This document shows positions 1-12,796 of a DNA stretch of 64,000 bases, one piece after another (position 1 is the stretch's first letter; the number at the start of each line of letters is the position of its first letter). A program made the position numbers and the translations under genes. The notes below the pieces were generated by a model. It saw only the letters and a program-made list of their open reading frames with translations, searched no databases and had not been told where the DNA came from. This DNA comes from Henricia sp. BOLD:AAB3569 (Eukaryota > Echinodermata > Asteroidea > Spinulosida > Echinasteridae), in contig JBBELK010000525.1 in the NCBI GenBank assembly GCA_037783545.1, forward strand, positions 992,001 to 1,056,000. The letters are read 5' to 3'.

Positions 1-215
1 CGGTTGGTGTTTTACTGCACTGCTTTATATAACCGGATAAATTAGTTTACTAAACTTTGGTGGATTGTTGATGATACCCCTGGAAATATACGGATTGAGG
101 GCACGGAATTTCAGAATGGTAATAAGAAAAATATGATACGTGATATGGTATTAAAATCTCAATACCCATGGGGAAATAGGGGTGCTCAAAAAATGTAATA
201 TGGTCACGCTCCTAA
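1..215 (+). repeat. Interspersed repeat R1, copy 1 (left edge cut)
   Basis: Aligns with three other copies in the window (6566-7165, 54016-54330, and 43582-43706 on the minus strand); shared landmarks are ggttggtgt, actgcactgctttat and gatatggtat. Confidence 0.7.
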
Positions 216-544
216 AAGCAAAAAGTAGATTATATAGTAGATATGGTAACTTACACCCTCTAGCTGGATTTGAATTCATGCAGGACAGAAAATGAAAGAT
301 TAAACATGGGTTAGTGTGCAGGTTAGTGTTAATAAAACTGCAAAAATTAGCACGAAAAAGACAAAATCTTAGTTCTTTAAGAGCCCACTTTCGAGGCTTT
401 ATTACTAATTATACGGGAAATTAATTTTTCATAAAACATTTGCGGTGCATTATAGTTAAGAAAGTGACTGGAATATGCCATAAGATAAAGTTTCGAAGTT
501 ACAAGCTGAATATCACATCACTGCGTATTTACACTATATACTGA

Positions 545-630
545 GGAAAACTCAGTGTGCTTGGGTGGGACTCAAACCCATGACCTCCTGTATACTATGT
601 AGATGTCTTAACCACTCAACCACCAATAAA
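545..630 (-). repeat. tRNA-derived SINE-like fragment
   Basis: On the minus strand TGGTTGAGTGGTTAAGAC resembles a pol III A box region and GGTTTGAGTCC a B box, with tRNA-like spacing. No complete cloverleaf can be drawn. Confidence 0.5.
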
Positions 631-1044
631 ATTTTAATATCTACAAGACAAAGTGAAATTATATGTAATGCGACGTCACGTAAAGACAATTAGGATACAC
701 TGCAGTTCTACATACACCATTATCCAAACTCACATGTACATCAGGCAAATCACTGCCACTTGTAGGCGGCCTCCAGGGAAGCTCCTTCATTGCTGGTGGG
801 GCTGTAAACACAGAAATACTGCATTACATGTATTGACAAATTAGAAACATTCGATACAAATGTGGACATATGTCCATGAGTTTGGGAGATCTGGATGCAA
901 TGAAAAGAAACTTGGCTCCACCGGGATGAGATAACCACCCCTCCCAGAGATCACTTAAGATACGCCCCAAAGGGTTTATCCCACTAGTAGGGCTTGCTAA
1001 GCTCACATGATAGCTAATCCCAATCAGTGAGGAACAACTGCACT

Positions 1045-1125
1045 ACACTGTGAATCGAGTCCACTAGTTGGCTCCATAGCTGCACGTTAAGCAGAAGGTC
1101 CGCGGTTCGAATCCACATTTGTATC
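1045..1125 (+). repeat. tRNA-like fragment with perfect B box
   Basis: GGTTCGAATCC preceded at suitable distance by tagttggctccatagc; probably a SINE head rather than a tRNA gene. Confidence 0.4.
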
Positions 1126-1130
1126 AAATT

Positions 1131-2075
1131 TATTCACCCAAGTGGTCCCTGGGTCACAATCCCTAAAAATAATCACTAAATTCATACTTGCAGAAACATA
1201 AAAGAACATGGTTTTTATTAGAAATGTCTTTTTCAGGTCACTGCAGCAGGCATGCAGTGTATGGATTACACTGATGATGAGCAGTGTATTGGAGTGACAA
1301 TACATAAATACCGTAGATTGGTTCTTATTGGTTCTACGTACAGAAAAGAATACGAAAGAGGATCTTATTAGTCTGAGGATCTTAAGAGGGGAACTTGCAC
1401 CAAGATGATAATCTCATGAAAAAGTGCCAGTGAAAACGAATTCTCTACCCAGAGAATGGAAAATTTCATGTTAATGTTTTCTCGTGGTACGTGTGGCTCA
1501 TGTGAGCAAAATAAACTGAAAATTAAGGCATGCATGTTGGCAATGATGAATGTTATGTCAATGAGATACTTTTGAGGTCTAGCATGCCAATTTCAAATGC
1601 TTTAAGAGTTAAAATGCATTTAGAAACAAAATGTCATTAAAATAAAGACAGTCATAAAATTTAATTTGTGCTTGCTGTCAGAATGAGCATGGTTATTACT
1701 TTTATTATTAACGGTAGAACGGAACAGTTTTTAATACAAAACATACGGAAAATGTGGCAAAATCATAGAAATGAAAACAAGTAAAACATTATGAAAAGAC
1801 TGTATAATTTCAAAAATTAAAATTGAATTTTAAACATTTTTTTTAATAAAAAGGAGTGCAAAAGCCCACAGATGTAATTTGTATAAAAATTATTTTCAAC
1901 AAGCCATACGTTTAGATGAAAAAATTCTCAGTTTAAAAGGTTTAAAAGTAATTGAAAATGAATGATTTTCCGAACATAGGTGACAAATAAATGGCAGATG
2001 GTTGTGCAAAGTCTGTGCATTGTGCAGTGGAGTGCTGTGTGTGTGTGTGCACATAAAAAAATCCTCCAAACTTAC
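1131..2075. other. AT-rich stretch without a recognised gene
   Basis: Only scattered short frames. A candidate terminal exon of the coiled-coil gene (2076-2132) borders it. Confidence 0.5.
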
Positions 2076-2313
2076 TACTCTCTAGATGTTTCACAAGCTG
2101 CCTTTTGGAGGGTTTGGGAGAAAGTTTCTTTCCTTTTGTTAAGTAAGAAATAAATGAGTTCACTTATTTTATAATATACTTCCACAATACACTTAACAAC
2201 ACACACAAGTCCTGAGCACCTCCTAATGGCGTTTAACTTCTAATTTTATTGCAAAAGCAGGCCTTGACATAAACAAAGGCCACTGGGGCCAAATGATCAT
2301 GCCCTAGCCATAT

Positions 2314-2559
2314 GCAAAAAAGAGTCTTAAGTCGCGCTGGCTAGTATTCTTTTTGCGACCATAAAAAGAAATCTGTGGCATTTCTACGCTCATTAAAATA
2401 CCTAAACACAAAAGAAATTCCAGGCGTAACGCAGACATTCCAGGGGGAACACAGACATTCCAGACGGTATCTGGGCACCGCCAGGAATTTCCATTGTGTT
2501 TTGGTATTTTATGGTCGCAAAAAGAATACTAGCCAGCGCGACTTAAGACCCTTTTTTGC
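2314..2559. mobile_element. Foldback element, ~55-bp arms
   Basis: GTCGCGCTGGCTAGTATTCT on the left is repeated as its reverse complement near 2511-2550; arms begin gcaaaaaag and end cttttttgc. The middle carries tandem 'cattccag' units. Confidence 0.75.
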
Positions 2560-2576
2560 AGAGCGGGTCACATATA

Positions 2577-2648
2577 CACTTTCTGAAGCCAACTTGGCCA
2601 GCATGCACTATTCTCTTAAATTTCAAGAGGCTTGTATAAACCAGTGTG
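2577..2648 (+). repeat. Interspersed repeat R2, copy 1
   Basis: acactttctgaagccaactt through aggcttgtata; other copies at 7816-7879 (minus) and 61516-61582 (plus). Confidence 0.7.
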
Positions 2649-2779
2649 CATTTGGGTACAATTAAAAAACATCAATTTAAATTTTGGAGGAATGCATGAC
2701 AACACTTGACAACTCAAAACTGTCACTTTCATTTTGATAAAAAGTTGTCCTTGGATTGCCAGAAATATTGATCAATCTC

Positions 2780-3080
2780 AATAATAATAATGGTGGACAC
2801 TTGTATAGCGCACATGTCTAACCTAGGGTACTCCTGGCGCTGTTGCCATTATTATTACCATTGCCATCAGGAAATCACCAGAGCCATTTCGCTTCAACTA
2901 GGTACGTGGCTTCCTGGCCAAGGCGCACAACCCTTTCAGCAGTTAGATTGTGGCATTCCCCCTAACAGCTCCCCAAATATCGCTTGGGTTGACGAGGCAA
3001 TTGAGATTAAGTGTCTTGCCCACGGACACAAACACGTTGGCACAAGTGCGCTCGAACCCATAACCCCTCGATCACGGCTT
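2780..3080 (+). repeat. SINE-like composite repeat
   Basis: (AAT)n start, a tatagcgcac motif, then attaagtgtcttgcccac and a B-box-like gctcgaacccataac end, the same order as the copies near 13.4 and 55.1 kb. Confidence 0.6.
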
Positions 3081-3211
3081 AACATGCTACAATTTTACTA
3101 CACTATTGGATTTTTTGGCTACTCTAGTCGTCGACAGCATGTTAAGGATTAAGATGGCAAAAATGAATACCACAATTTTGTTGTGAAGTTGTTTGTACTT
3201 GCTAATCTTAC

Positions 3212-6200
3212 CTGGTTCAATAAAGGAAGACTGCACAGCCAGACCCAGGTTATGATATGACAAAGGATTCTCCCTAGTTATCACGTCTCTCTGCTCGCTG
3301 TATTCAAATCTGTAGTCAGTACACAATTTATGAACATTGGAAAAATAGTCCAAATAAGACTCCTATTCACTGGAAAAACTAATCAACGTATAAGGATCAT
3401 TCAATGCTGATTTTCTTTTGAGATGAAAATATGTTACTTGGCCCAAAAGCCCAATGATGATAAGGTCAACAGTCTGGGCACCTATGGTGAACATGGGGAT
3501 GATGTAGACATGCATTAAAGAAAGATTACTGTAAAAGCTGAAATATTCGCGGTGGTTTTATTTTCGCGCATTTCGCGCACCAGACAGAGCCCGCGAAAAT
3601 AACAACCCGCGAAAATATTGTTTGCAACAATTGTGGCGATCCCTGAAACAAAACATAATTTCCATCCGCAAAAATAACAACTCGCGAAAATGTCAGTGAT
3701 GTTGAAATGCGCGAAAATATCTGTACGCGAAAATATTGGCTTTTACAGTACGTGATTGGAAAATTTTTGAAAAGAGGAACAACTTTATATATAACTAAGG
3801 AGTAATGTTGATAAACTGCCTTCTAGAAATTTCTGAAAAACCTGAAAAATTCATGCATGGTTTTTGTGCATGAATGAAATGGTAAAACAAATTGTCTGCA
3901 GACTTCTTTTTTTAATTTCTTTTAAAGCACCTTCAGTTGGGAATTTCGCCCACAAAGGTACCATTCTACATGAGGAAAAATCATGTGGTGTTTGTTATCA
4001 ACACTTTTAGTCAGGTTTTTCTTGTCAACTCATGAAGTAAAATTTTGGGTAACTGCAAATGATGTATTGGGGCTTTAAATCTTTCCTACAAATCAGAATT
4101 ACCTGTGATGTGGCGACATCCAGTACTCAGCTGCCAAGTCTCTGTCTTTCCCTTTATCTGCTCTGTCTGCGTGTCAAACAAAAAGAAGTATAGGTACTTG
4201 AAGATGGAGTCTCATTAGGCTAATGAAACTCGATTTTATGTTTCCTGTAACATTTTTGTCAAGCCCAAATGAGGCAACTATTTCATTATTCATTATTCAT
4301 TATTTTGTAGCATTTCATTATTTGCAAAATAACGGCTATTTATAACGGCTATCAAAACTTAGGGCGCTCTATACCCTCTGATAGTGATACCGGTAGTGTG
4401 TTAAAACACAACCCTGATAAACTTATACACAAATTTGTATTTATTAAAATATCTTTCACCATTTCCCAGGTATTTATGACATTTATTTAAAGATCAAGAT
4501 ATATTTAAATAACAAAACACATTTATATCAGTCCACACATTTCAAATGGGAATTGCACCCATGCTTTTCTACCTCTATTTAATAACACTTGTTACCGAGT
4601 CCGACAATTAACTGCAACAAAGTGCACGTTTGAGACACAGTCGTGATAGTCCATGGCATGATCTTCATTATACCCCCTTCCTGTATCTTCTAACACGAAC
4701 ATTTTATTTGTCTCACATCATACAACTGTGCAACTTTCTCCAAAACACGACAAAAAAGGATGCGATTCTACGTGTCAATGGTACCTAAAAAGCTAGCCGC
4801 AGTAAACTTAAGTGTCAAGGCCCATTTGTGGTCCGCGCGCCGCTCGCTAACGATAAAAACAATCGCCAATTTGTAGTTTGTGTGTTAGTTCTAGGCTAGC
4901 ACTCACGGTTACAAACCACGGATTTATGGAGCGGACGGTCCCTATGTGTTTGTACAGCATGCAGCGCGGGGTACATGCATCACAAAAATGGCACGGGTAG
5001 CGCAATGTCTTCTCCAGGAATTTATTGTAAATCACTGTTACAAATGTTCACGCACCGCCGGCCAGCCGCGCCGATACTCTGCTTCCGGGGTATTTTATTT
5101 TATGGAGGAAGAAAATTACGTCAACATTTTTTTGGCAGGAGGACAAGATGAGAATGAGCACCTCGCTCAAAATGTGAAATTCGAGCGCTGCTTTTAAATA
5201 TCCAAAAAAAATGGCAGGAGAAAACATTTAAAAACTTTATATTTTGAGGGAAAATACAAAATAATGAATTGTTTTTGGATTTTGGCATCTCAAACGCGGC
5301 CGAAAAATCCAAACGCGGGCGGGTTACGGGAAACATAAAATCGAGTTTCATTAGCCTTATGCTAGAGGCACTGAACTATGTATGTGTGGAAAGTTGAACT
5401 GTTGATGAAACCAACTCTACCATTATCTCTCCTTATTGAATGGTTTTCCTCTCCCGTAAATATAATTTCTACAAATTATAGTTGGTAAGTAGTGTGTCTT
5501 ATTTATTACTCGGGTCTGTCCACACTAATGGACCCATTTGACCAGTGTAGAAAAACAAACAAGTAAATATAACATGAAGTATTTGAAGCATGTTGACCAA
5601 TTTTGCTCCTTTACATTCTGTATCATGTATTTTCTCCAATGACCAAAAATAGGCCATTTCTTCTGAAATTCTAAGAATTTACGGGGTTTCTTAAAGACAT
5701 TATGTTCATAACATGGACGGACACTTGTATCTGGAAAGTGATAATGTAATTCATTATATTTCGACATAATACCCACTTTAAATCTAGCAACGCTAAACGA
5801 TTTCCCCATCTCAACATCAGCCAATTTCTAGGTAATTCTTTAAAAATATGATGAAAAATATGTCATATACGTAACATGGACGGACATTTTGTGACAATTT
5901 TCCGTCCATGTTACAAACATATAATACATGTAAATGTACATAATACATGTATCCCAGTTAAGAAGACTACTTTTTATTCATGATATTGTCACAATTTCTA
6001 AAGTTGTAAAGTAAAGTCAGGAGAGTGAACATAATCCTTGGAAGACTTGGGATGTACTCAGAATTAAAAAAATAATCAAAATCAATTATATCATTTTTAT
6101 CAATTTTTTTCCAAAAATGTCACACCAAATGCGCCCATTAGTGTGGACAGTTCCGAGCTTTTTGATATTTTAAGTAATGTTCTTTGTCAATATCCAAAGT

Positions 6201-9200
6201 TACCAGTAGTAGCAACCTTTCCTGAAGACAAGATTGAAAGAGGATGTGTCAAGGTACGAGTGAATGCCTATCAATTGAGGGTATGTGTCTCTAATGGAAT
6301 CAGAAGGAATATTACACTTGAGAATGTATGTATTTATAGATGTATGTTCTAGGAAGTTAACATTTCCAAGTATCCTTTTATTTGCAAGTAGAACAAACAA
6401 ACCTTGGTTTTGAGAAACTGATCGGAGCTGCTGAAATGAAGCATCCAGAGCTGAGAGGGAGCCCTCAGTGATGAAGATATCTGATGCAGACTTGTCATCA
6501 CCATCATAGGTGCTGTCTGAATCTACGCTCTGGTAACACAGGTCAAGAGATTTCAATTAAAAAGTAGCTTTTTTTTCCAGAAAATGGATTTTGTTCTAAC
6601 CTAACAATCACATAATACGCCTCCCCTATTATCCATGGAAAGAAAACAGGAAGTTTGCAATCTCCAATTTGGATGCGGAAGCAAAAAGGTTGGTGTAATT
6701 ACTGCACTGCTTTATGGAACGGATAATTTAGTTTACAAAACATTGGTGGTTTTTTGACGATATCCTTAAAAATATACAGATTGAGACTGAAGGGGCGTTC
6801 ACACTATCGCGGAAAAATCACACTTTTGCGCTGCGCTCACCGCATTGCATGAGCTCCCAATCGCCAATTATTCCAAAATAGAAAATTCCACTCTGGTAAC
6901 TTGGGGCTTCTCTGATACCTCATTGGCTCCGCGTTGGAAAGGTCAGCGCACCGCGGTCAAAGTTCAACAAATTTGAACTTTGACCCAGCTCAAAACGTTT
7001 TGCGATAGGCCGCGCACAAGCGGCAAACCAGTTTGTGTACAAACCAATGGAACAGTGTGATTTTTACGCGATAGTGTGAACGCCCCTTGAGAGTGCAAAA
7101 TTTCAGAATGGTAATGAGAAAAATGACAAATGATATGGTATCAAAATATCAACATCCATGAGAAAAATGGGGGTCTCAAAATTTAAAAAGAAGTAGATGT
7201 TTAATATTGAGTTAACACAGTGTTTATGAGCACTGAAAAGTGTTGTCATCATGCGGCCATCATGAGGCCATCACGATGCTTGAAAATAGTGTACAAAACC
7301 GCAAATAATTTTATACAAATAACAAAATACAGGAAACTTAACATTATTACAGACAGCCGAAGTGAATACGTCACCTTTTGTGAGTTGCCCAGACAATGGC
7401 TCTACACTAAAGATCACTGAACCGTGTCCCTGTGCTTTTGCAATGGATGCTTCAGCTGACAGCTTAATGTTTAGAGCCAATTTCCTTGGCAACCCATGTC
7501 ACACTTCGGCTGTCTATAGTAGCAAATATGAATCAAGGTTCAATTCCAATCCAAAAAAAGAATTTAATGTTTCAAATTTCAAGCTAAAGCAGATTCTTGA
7601 GTTGGGAATAGTTGTATTTGCTCTACTACTTTTGAGGAGAATCTTCTTTTTTTTATAGCAAAATTTCAATTCTTACCTCACCACCTGAAGCGGTTTGTCC
7701 AAGATCTAAGATTTGTCTTGCGCCAACTGGAGTTACTGCAATCAAACAACTTTTGTAAATTAGGATTGTAATAAAATGTAGCTCTATCTCAAAATAACTT
7801 TCATGGTTTTACTATGTATACAAGCCTCATGAAATTTAAGAGGATATGGCATGCTGGCCAAGTTGGCCTCACAAAGTGTAGCCTACACTACTCACAATAA
7901 GTTAGCGATATTGGTGTGGTTCAATTTTGGTTTTTTTTTCTTCAAATGACTGTTTTCACCTATTCCTGCGACAAGGTGCATCTGTCATGCAGAAACAATT
8001 GTCTAATCATATACAAAAAAATTCAAGCGGAATGCATACCCACAATAAAATATCTGCGTACACCCCACAATATATCCCCAGGTATTTAAATCATCAATTG
8101 CATTCACCTTGTCCAAAAGACAGTTTTCGTCTCTCTGAGGGTGTTGCTGTCCCATCACCACTTCCTCTGCTGCTTACTACCCCTTGCTTTAGGATGGAAC
8201 GTTCCGGTTTTGGCGTGCTTGTACTCTTATCTGCATCACTTCCTCCTCCTGACCCTGAGTGGGTCTGATCATTTTCAGATTGGGGGGTTTCTTTTGTGGG
8301 TGACTCTGTGTTAATGGCATGATGTTGCTGGTGCATATCTGTTGGCTCTGGTTGGACGTTGCTGTCTACTGGTTCTACAGTTGGCTACAGAATAGTAAAT
8401 ATATAGTGAATATAATTATGAATAAATATGAATAATGAATAAATTTGTAAATTTGAGTAAGACAGTGTATTTTCTAAAGGCCCATTTGCATTCATCCCAG
8501 CTTTGCCAACCGAACACCGCATTTTCCAAAAAGACGAGCTTAAAGGTAGTCTACTTGTTTGGTACCGGTAATTACCCTCCAAAACAATTTCTAAATTATT
8601 ATCTTTAAGCTTACTTGTTATCAAGATGGTAATGGTAGTAATCATCCTGTGAAATTATTTCGTCTGAATTGCCCCCATTCATGAGAAAAATGACAAAACT
8701 ATTTAAATCTCCAAAGTCACCTGTAGGCGATCTTTGAAGCCATTCATTCATGCACAAAAACAGTACTTGGATTTTTCAGGTTTTCTAAAGTATTACTGCA
8801 TCTATGTGGCTGAATTTCTACAAGGTAGTTTTCTCGACCTATGCTTTCAGATACCATTGGAAATCTTTCAAAAATCTTACAAAATAAAGATAGTAAGGTT
8901 CATCTATTATATAACAATAATAATTTTAGATGGCTTTCAGGGCAAGAATATACCATACTCATCTGGGAAATGCTAAACTCGCCTTTGGCTCATTCAGTAT
9001 TTTCATGACGAGTACTGGGGCCAATTTTTATGGTGCTGCTAACCCAACAAAATTGCTCAGCTTTATTGCAAAAATGGGTTGCCAGCCAAATATTTTACGG
9101 GATGTGTATTTACTGGTATTCTGCAACCGTTTCTGAGAACACAATTTGACATGTATACAATTCTAGCTGTTAAGTCATTTTATAAAAATTTTTTTTTTTT

Positions 9201-12200
9201 CTGTGCTAAGCAAATTTTTGTGCTTACCAGCGCTGTGAAATTGGCACCTGGTATATTTTATTATATACCTCATGCGTAGATTCCAGTCATCTGATTGGTT
9301 AAAAGTGGGGGCATTGAATCGGCTAGACCCGGCGCGTATGCCAACTGGTCAATAGTCTTTGCCATGCCCCGGGCATAGTCATTTAGCGGGTTCCGGACGC
9401 GCGCATTACATGTGTTAGCATATGGCTAGTTGTGCACCAACTATGCAGCTGGGCATAGTCATTTAGCGGGTTCCGGACGCGCGCATTACATGTGTTAGCA
9501 TAGCTATAGCTGTGCACCAACTATGCAGCTGTGCGCTTCACGTAAACATTCATCAGGACGGTAATGGCGGAATCTCGACGTAATTTTGTCGTCTGTTGTA
9601 GATGATGAAGTCCTTAAGAAAGTAAGAGAAGTGGCCTACAGTTAAAACTGTGTCAGGTGAAATGTGCTACTAAAGTGCCAGGTGATTATGCTACAATGTT
9701 TGCTGTAAATATACAACTTTTCCGCCGTAGACCAGCTTCCGAAATCGAAACGCGAAGGACCACTGTCATGACTGTATATGATGTCTCGTTACTTTTAACC
9801 AACCAGATGACAAAAATCTACACATTCGGTATATAAAACAAATATTGACTGCTGTTTATTCGGGTCATGGTTAAGATTATAGGCCCTCGGTGATCTCGAA
9901 GCCATGACTATGCCCCTCGGCTTCCGCCTCGGGGCACAGTCATGGCTTCGAGATCACCTTGGGCCTATAATCTTAACCATGCCCCTCATTGCAGTCAATA
10001 TTTGTATAATATCACCCTCAAAGCCATCTAATATTACATACATGTACCTGTGTTTTTCTTGGCATTTTGCGATATCTGCTAAGCAGATTTTCCATCCTAT
10101 CCTCCAACATGACAACTCTTTTCCTTGGCTCTCTGATGTCCCTGCCAGCCTTACTGGCTTTATCAAGCTCCAGCTTAGCGTACACTAACTCTCTCTTCAG
10201 TTTAGACACCACCTAAAATGACAGCGAAATGTCAATTCAATATACAGAGAAAAAAAGAAAATCTGGTCAACAGTTTGTCGCATAATTACTTAACTGAAGA
10301 GAAAAAAAACGGTCGCTGCATGTGTTAAAACTTATATACGAGGTCTCCGGAAATCGACGAGTCTCGCAAAGTCCCGCATGCTCTCGAGGTCAACTTGTAC
10401 GGTCTATAAAAGGAAAGAAAATAGTTCTTGACCATCACTTAAGACCTTGTGTACATGGGAGCAGCTAAAAAATGCTAAGTTTTTCCTGACAACTTTTCTT
10501 TCCTGCTAAAGCAAACTTGATAAGATCTGGGGCCAATTTCATAAAACATGTTACGCTTAATCAAAAATTTAGATTAAGCATAGCAGGAATATTCGCTCAA
10601 GCAAGGGCGTATTTCATAAAGCTTGTTGTTCTAAGCGCGCAAAGAGAGTGCGCGCGCAACGCTGTCGTCTGTTTTGTTCGAACGCGTTCATCGTCTGCTT
10701 TCATAAGTAAACGTCAACATTTCATATCATCGGTTATGTTTCCATTTTGGGATGATTATCACTACCACAAAAGACCCTTGCCTGTTGCTGACTGGAATAT
10801 TTCAACAACAGCTGAAAGTTGTGTATCTGTTGGAAAATGTGCAAAAAATCGGTAGGTTAGCATGCCGTTTGGTTTGTTAGTGCTTAAACAGTTTTATGAA
10901 ATGGAGAGAGTGCTGCTTAATCAAAAATCGGGTGCTAACATGTTTTATGAAATTGGGCCCCGCACAATTGACGAAAAATAGTCAACTTCTAAATTCTTAC
11001 TATAAATAAAGTTATTCCACATTACCTAAATACCTACAATTCCTTACTTTAGTTTGGATTAATAAACAATATCTTACCGACAGTATGAGGATCATTTCAT
11101 CACATTTGGCTTTGAGGTCACTGACCGTTGACCTCCACTGGGCCAGCTCAAGATCATTCTTGGCAGTATTCAGACGTGTCATTGCTTGCTCCAAGTCATT
11201 CTGTGTTTGGGTCACCAAGGAAATCTGAGAAGACAGACAATAGTACTAGCATCATAAACACACTCTGCAAATTAATTACTATTATATTTTATGATTTTCT
11301 GAAAGTGGATTACAACACTACTGTAGTTTCATAAGTGACTTTTTAATTTTTGATATATGGGTAATTCCCAAAATTAGGGGTCCAAAATTGTGACATGCTT
11401 TTTAAGATTTCCAAATGTTTTTAGTGATTGAAAGCACTGGTTTCCCAGTAAAAAATAATTATTTTTATTTCAACAAATGCCACTCCAATTTAATGTTTGG
11501 GTGTAGATATGGCACCAAGGTAAATGCAAACTCATTCTACAGCCAATTTTCATTGGCGTAGGTAACCCGGGACACCAAACTCCTATTCAATACCATGGAA
11601 CAAATTATAAGCCTTCATGGTCTTTTGTTCTGAATATTTTTCAGGAATCAGAGAACAAAATATTCAAGAAAATGATGCTGTCCCCTATAATAACAGGCCA
11701 CAGTCCATCACTGAGAATTTGTGATCATGAGTAACTGGGACACCACAAATTTTGGACCCCTAATTTTGGGAATTACCATATACATGTAAACTGCCACATC
11801 TGCGTCTGCATAAAAATTGGGGACGGTTTCGACTTTAAAACATTTTGGCGCAAAGCAGCCCGGTACCATGGCTTTATTCACACGAATCGCTACACAGCGC
11901 TCATGATGCACCTGACTATTTGTGTTGTTGGTGGCGCTGTACGACGTCACTGCAGTTCAATGAGATGACCACAAGAGGGCGGGCTATCTTTGCAATAATT
12001 GGTTCACCATTAATCTGGCTGTTGAATTCTAACATCGTTGCAGTTTGCAGGAGAAATGTAACGAAAAATTACGTTGAACGAGTTTTTGCTGTTTAAAAAA
12101 AGCGACTACTGCGCAGAATTATGGAGATTCTAAAGACCTCCATGGTGTTTTTTTCAATGTTTCATTTGGACTGTAAGGTGAGATTTCAGAAACGTGCATT

Positions 12201-12535
12201 TTCACGAGAAAGGACATGTAGCAATAGACAATAATAGCAATCCGGAGTAAATACCAAATCAGCTAAAAGTGATTCATCACGTCCCAATGTAAACGTCAGA
12301 AAATCACTTTTAGCCTTCTAAAAGTACTGTTTGGATGAGCCAACTTATTACAAGTTGGGTCACTCAGGTTAGTTGGGATGTAATATTTACACACCTGATC
12401 ATCCAAGAGAACTTCAGAGCGATGGGTTACTGGCGTGACTTGAGCCAGTGATATGCCACTCTTAATTGGTCTGGGCTTTCCAGCAAACGATCGGTCCCTT
12501 TTTCTGTGACAGCACGTTTTTGTTAAATTTGCCAT
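3212..12535 (-). CDS. Unrecognised coiled-coil protein gene, eight exons, 3' end not resolved
   Basis: Exons read on the minus strand: 12395-12535, 11078-11224, 10048-10212, 8108-8384, 7677-7735, 6403-6529, 4103-4166 and 3212-3309. Every one has AG/GT borders and the phases match through all junctions, giving about 359 residues. The start ATG (12533-12535) follows an in-frame TGA. Residues ~48-150 are charged and leucine-spaced, typical of a coiled coil (for example RMENLLSRYRKM). Residues ~152-245 are Ser/Gly/Pro-rich and look disordered. The tail is acidic and then mixed (LSYHNLGLAVQSSF). A phase-compatible ninth exon at 2076-2132 (LSPKPSKRQLVKHLE) is possible, but no stop-containing last exon is proven. 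I do not recognise the family; a cytoskeletal or centrosomal protein is only a guess. Introns are filled with MITEs and other repeats. Confidence 0.62.
3529..3748. mobile_element. MITE with CTGTAAAAGC ends, TA target
   Basis: CTGTAAAAGC at the left and GCTTTTACAG-type (ggcttttacag) at the right, each flanked by TA. The interior is made of inverted TTCGCG / CGCGAAAATA units. Confidence 0.8.
4213..5361. mobile_element. 1.15-kb element with ~38-bp terminal inverted repeats
   Basis: Left end begins CATTAGGCTAATGAAACTCG; the right end is the inverted complement (CGAGTTTCATTAGCCTTATG). No transposase frame is visible. Lies in the intron between exons 7 and 6 of the coiled-coil gene. Confidence 0.78.
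5516..6150. mobile_element. 635-bp element with 25-bp terminal inverted repeats
   Basis: Starts CTGTCCACACTAATGGACCC and ends in the inverted version (CCCATTAGTGTGGACAG). Internal ATGGACGGACA units occur in both orientations. No long coding frame. Confidence 0.78.
6566..7165 (+). repeat. Interspersed repeat R1, copy 2, interrupted by a MITE
   Basis: R1 sequence (caatctccaatttggatgcg, actgcactgctttat, gatatggtat) split by the element at 6791-7087. Confidence 0.75.
6791..7087. mobile_element. MITE with AGGGGCGTTCACACTATCGC ends, TGA duplication
   Basis: Inverted ends AGGGGCGTTCACACTATCGC / GCGATAGTGTGAACGCCCCT, flanked by TGA (6788-6790, 7088-7090). R1 copies at 1 and 54.2 kb lack it. Confidence 0.88.
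7816..7879 (-). repeat. Interspersed repeat R2, copy 2
   Basis: Reverse complement of the R2 core (gccaagttggcctcac). Confidence 0.65.
8545..8775 (+). repeat. Interspersed repeat R3, copy 1
   Basis: Shares ggtaattaccctccaaaa and gtaatcatcctgtgaaatta with 42985-43160, in the same order. Confidence 0.7.
9016..9251. mobile_element. Foldback MITE of the 'ggggccaattt' type
   Basis: GGGGCCAATTTTTATGG-like left end and inverted AAATTGGCACC right end. Related sequences occur at 10.5, 17.74, 50.1, 52.5 and 61 kb. Confidence 0.6.
9371..9530. repeat. Two tandem 80-bp repeats
   Basis: Units 9371-9450 and 9451-9530 both begin gggcatagtcatttagcggg and end ctatgcagct; they differ in a few bases near the centre. 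Confidence 0.92.
9839..10004. repeat. Long near-perfect hairpin
   Basis: Arms of about 75 bases (catggttaagattataggcc and the reverse complement) close over a short loop at cttccgcc. It ends 44 bases before exon 3 of the coiled-coil gene. Confidence 0.88.
10529..10960. mobile_element. Foldback MITE (ggggccaatttcataaaaca ends)
   Basis: Left end GGGGCCAATTTCATAAAACA and right end TGTTTTATGAAATTGGGCCCC are inverted copies. Confidence 0.8.
11354..11782. mobile_element. MITE with GGTAATTCCCAAAATTAGGG ends
   Basis: Inverted ends of about 35 bases; a left-end fragment of the same family lies at 15167-15210. Confidence 0.82.
12110..12326 (+). repeat. Right part of the TA-element found at 47.9-48.4 kb
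   Basis: gacctccatggtgt, gtaaacgtcagaaaatcact and ctaaaagta are shared with 48230-48446 in the same order. Confidence 0.7.
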
Positions 12536-12796
12536 CTTAGCTCATTAACTGGAATTATGCAGGCATCAGACCTACAGGCGAGACAATTTAATAAAAACAA
12601 AAGTTTGGCACAGCTAGTAATAAGTTTGTTCGGCATTTTAATTTTACACAGATTTTATGGAAAGAATTTACAAGTCAGATATAGATCACTTTACGCATAG
12701 CCATATATGCCTACGCGGATTTTGACAAAACTTATCAATGTAATGCACCTATAAATGTTTTCCCACACCCCTTCCCCCGGGCTGCCCCACTCCTTA

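Noticed and set aside
541-630. Possible functional tRNA gene on the minus strand
   Set aside because: A and B box-like motifs are present, but no acceptor stem or complete cloverleaf forms; a SINE head is more likely.
1024-1125. Possible tRNA gene on the plus strand
   Set aside because: The B box is perfect, but the D arm and acceptor stem cannot be paired convincingly.
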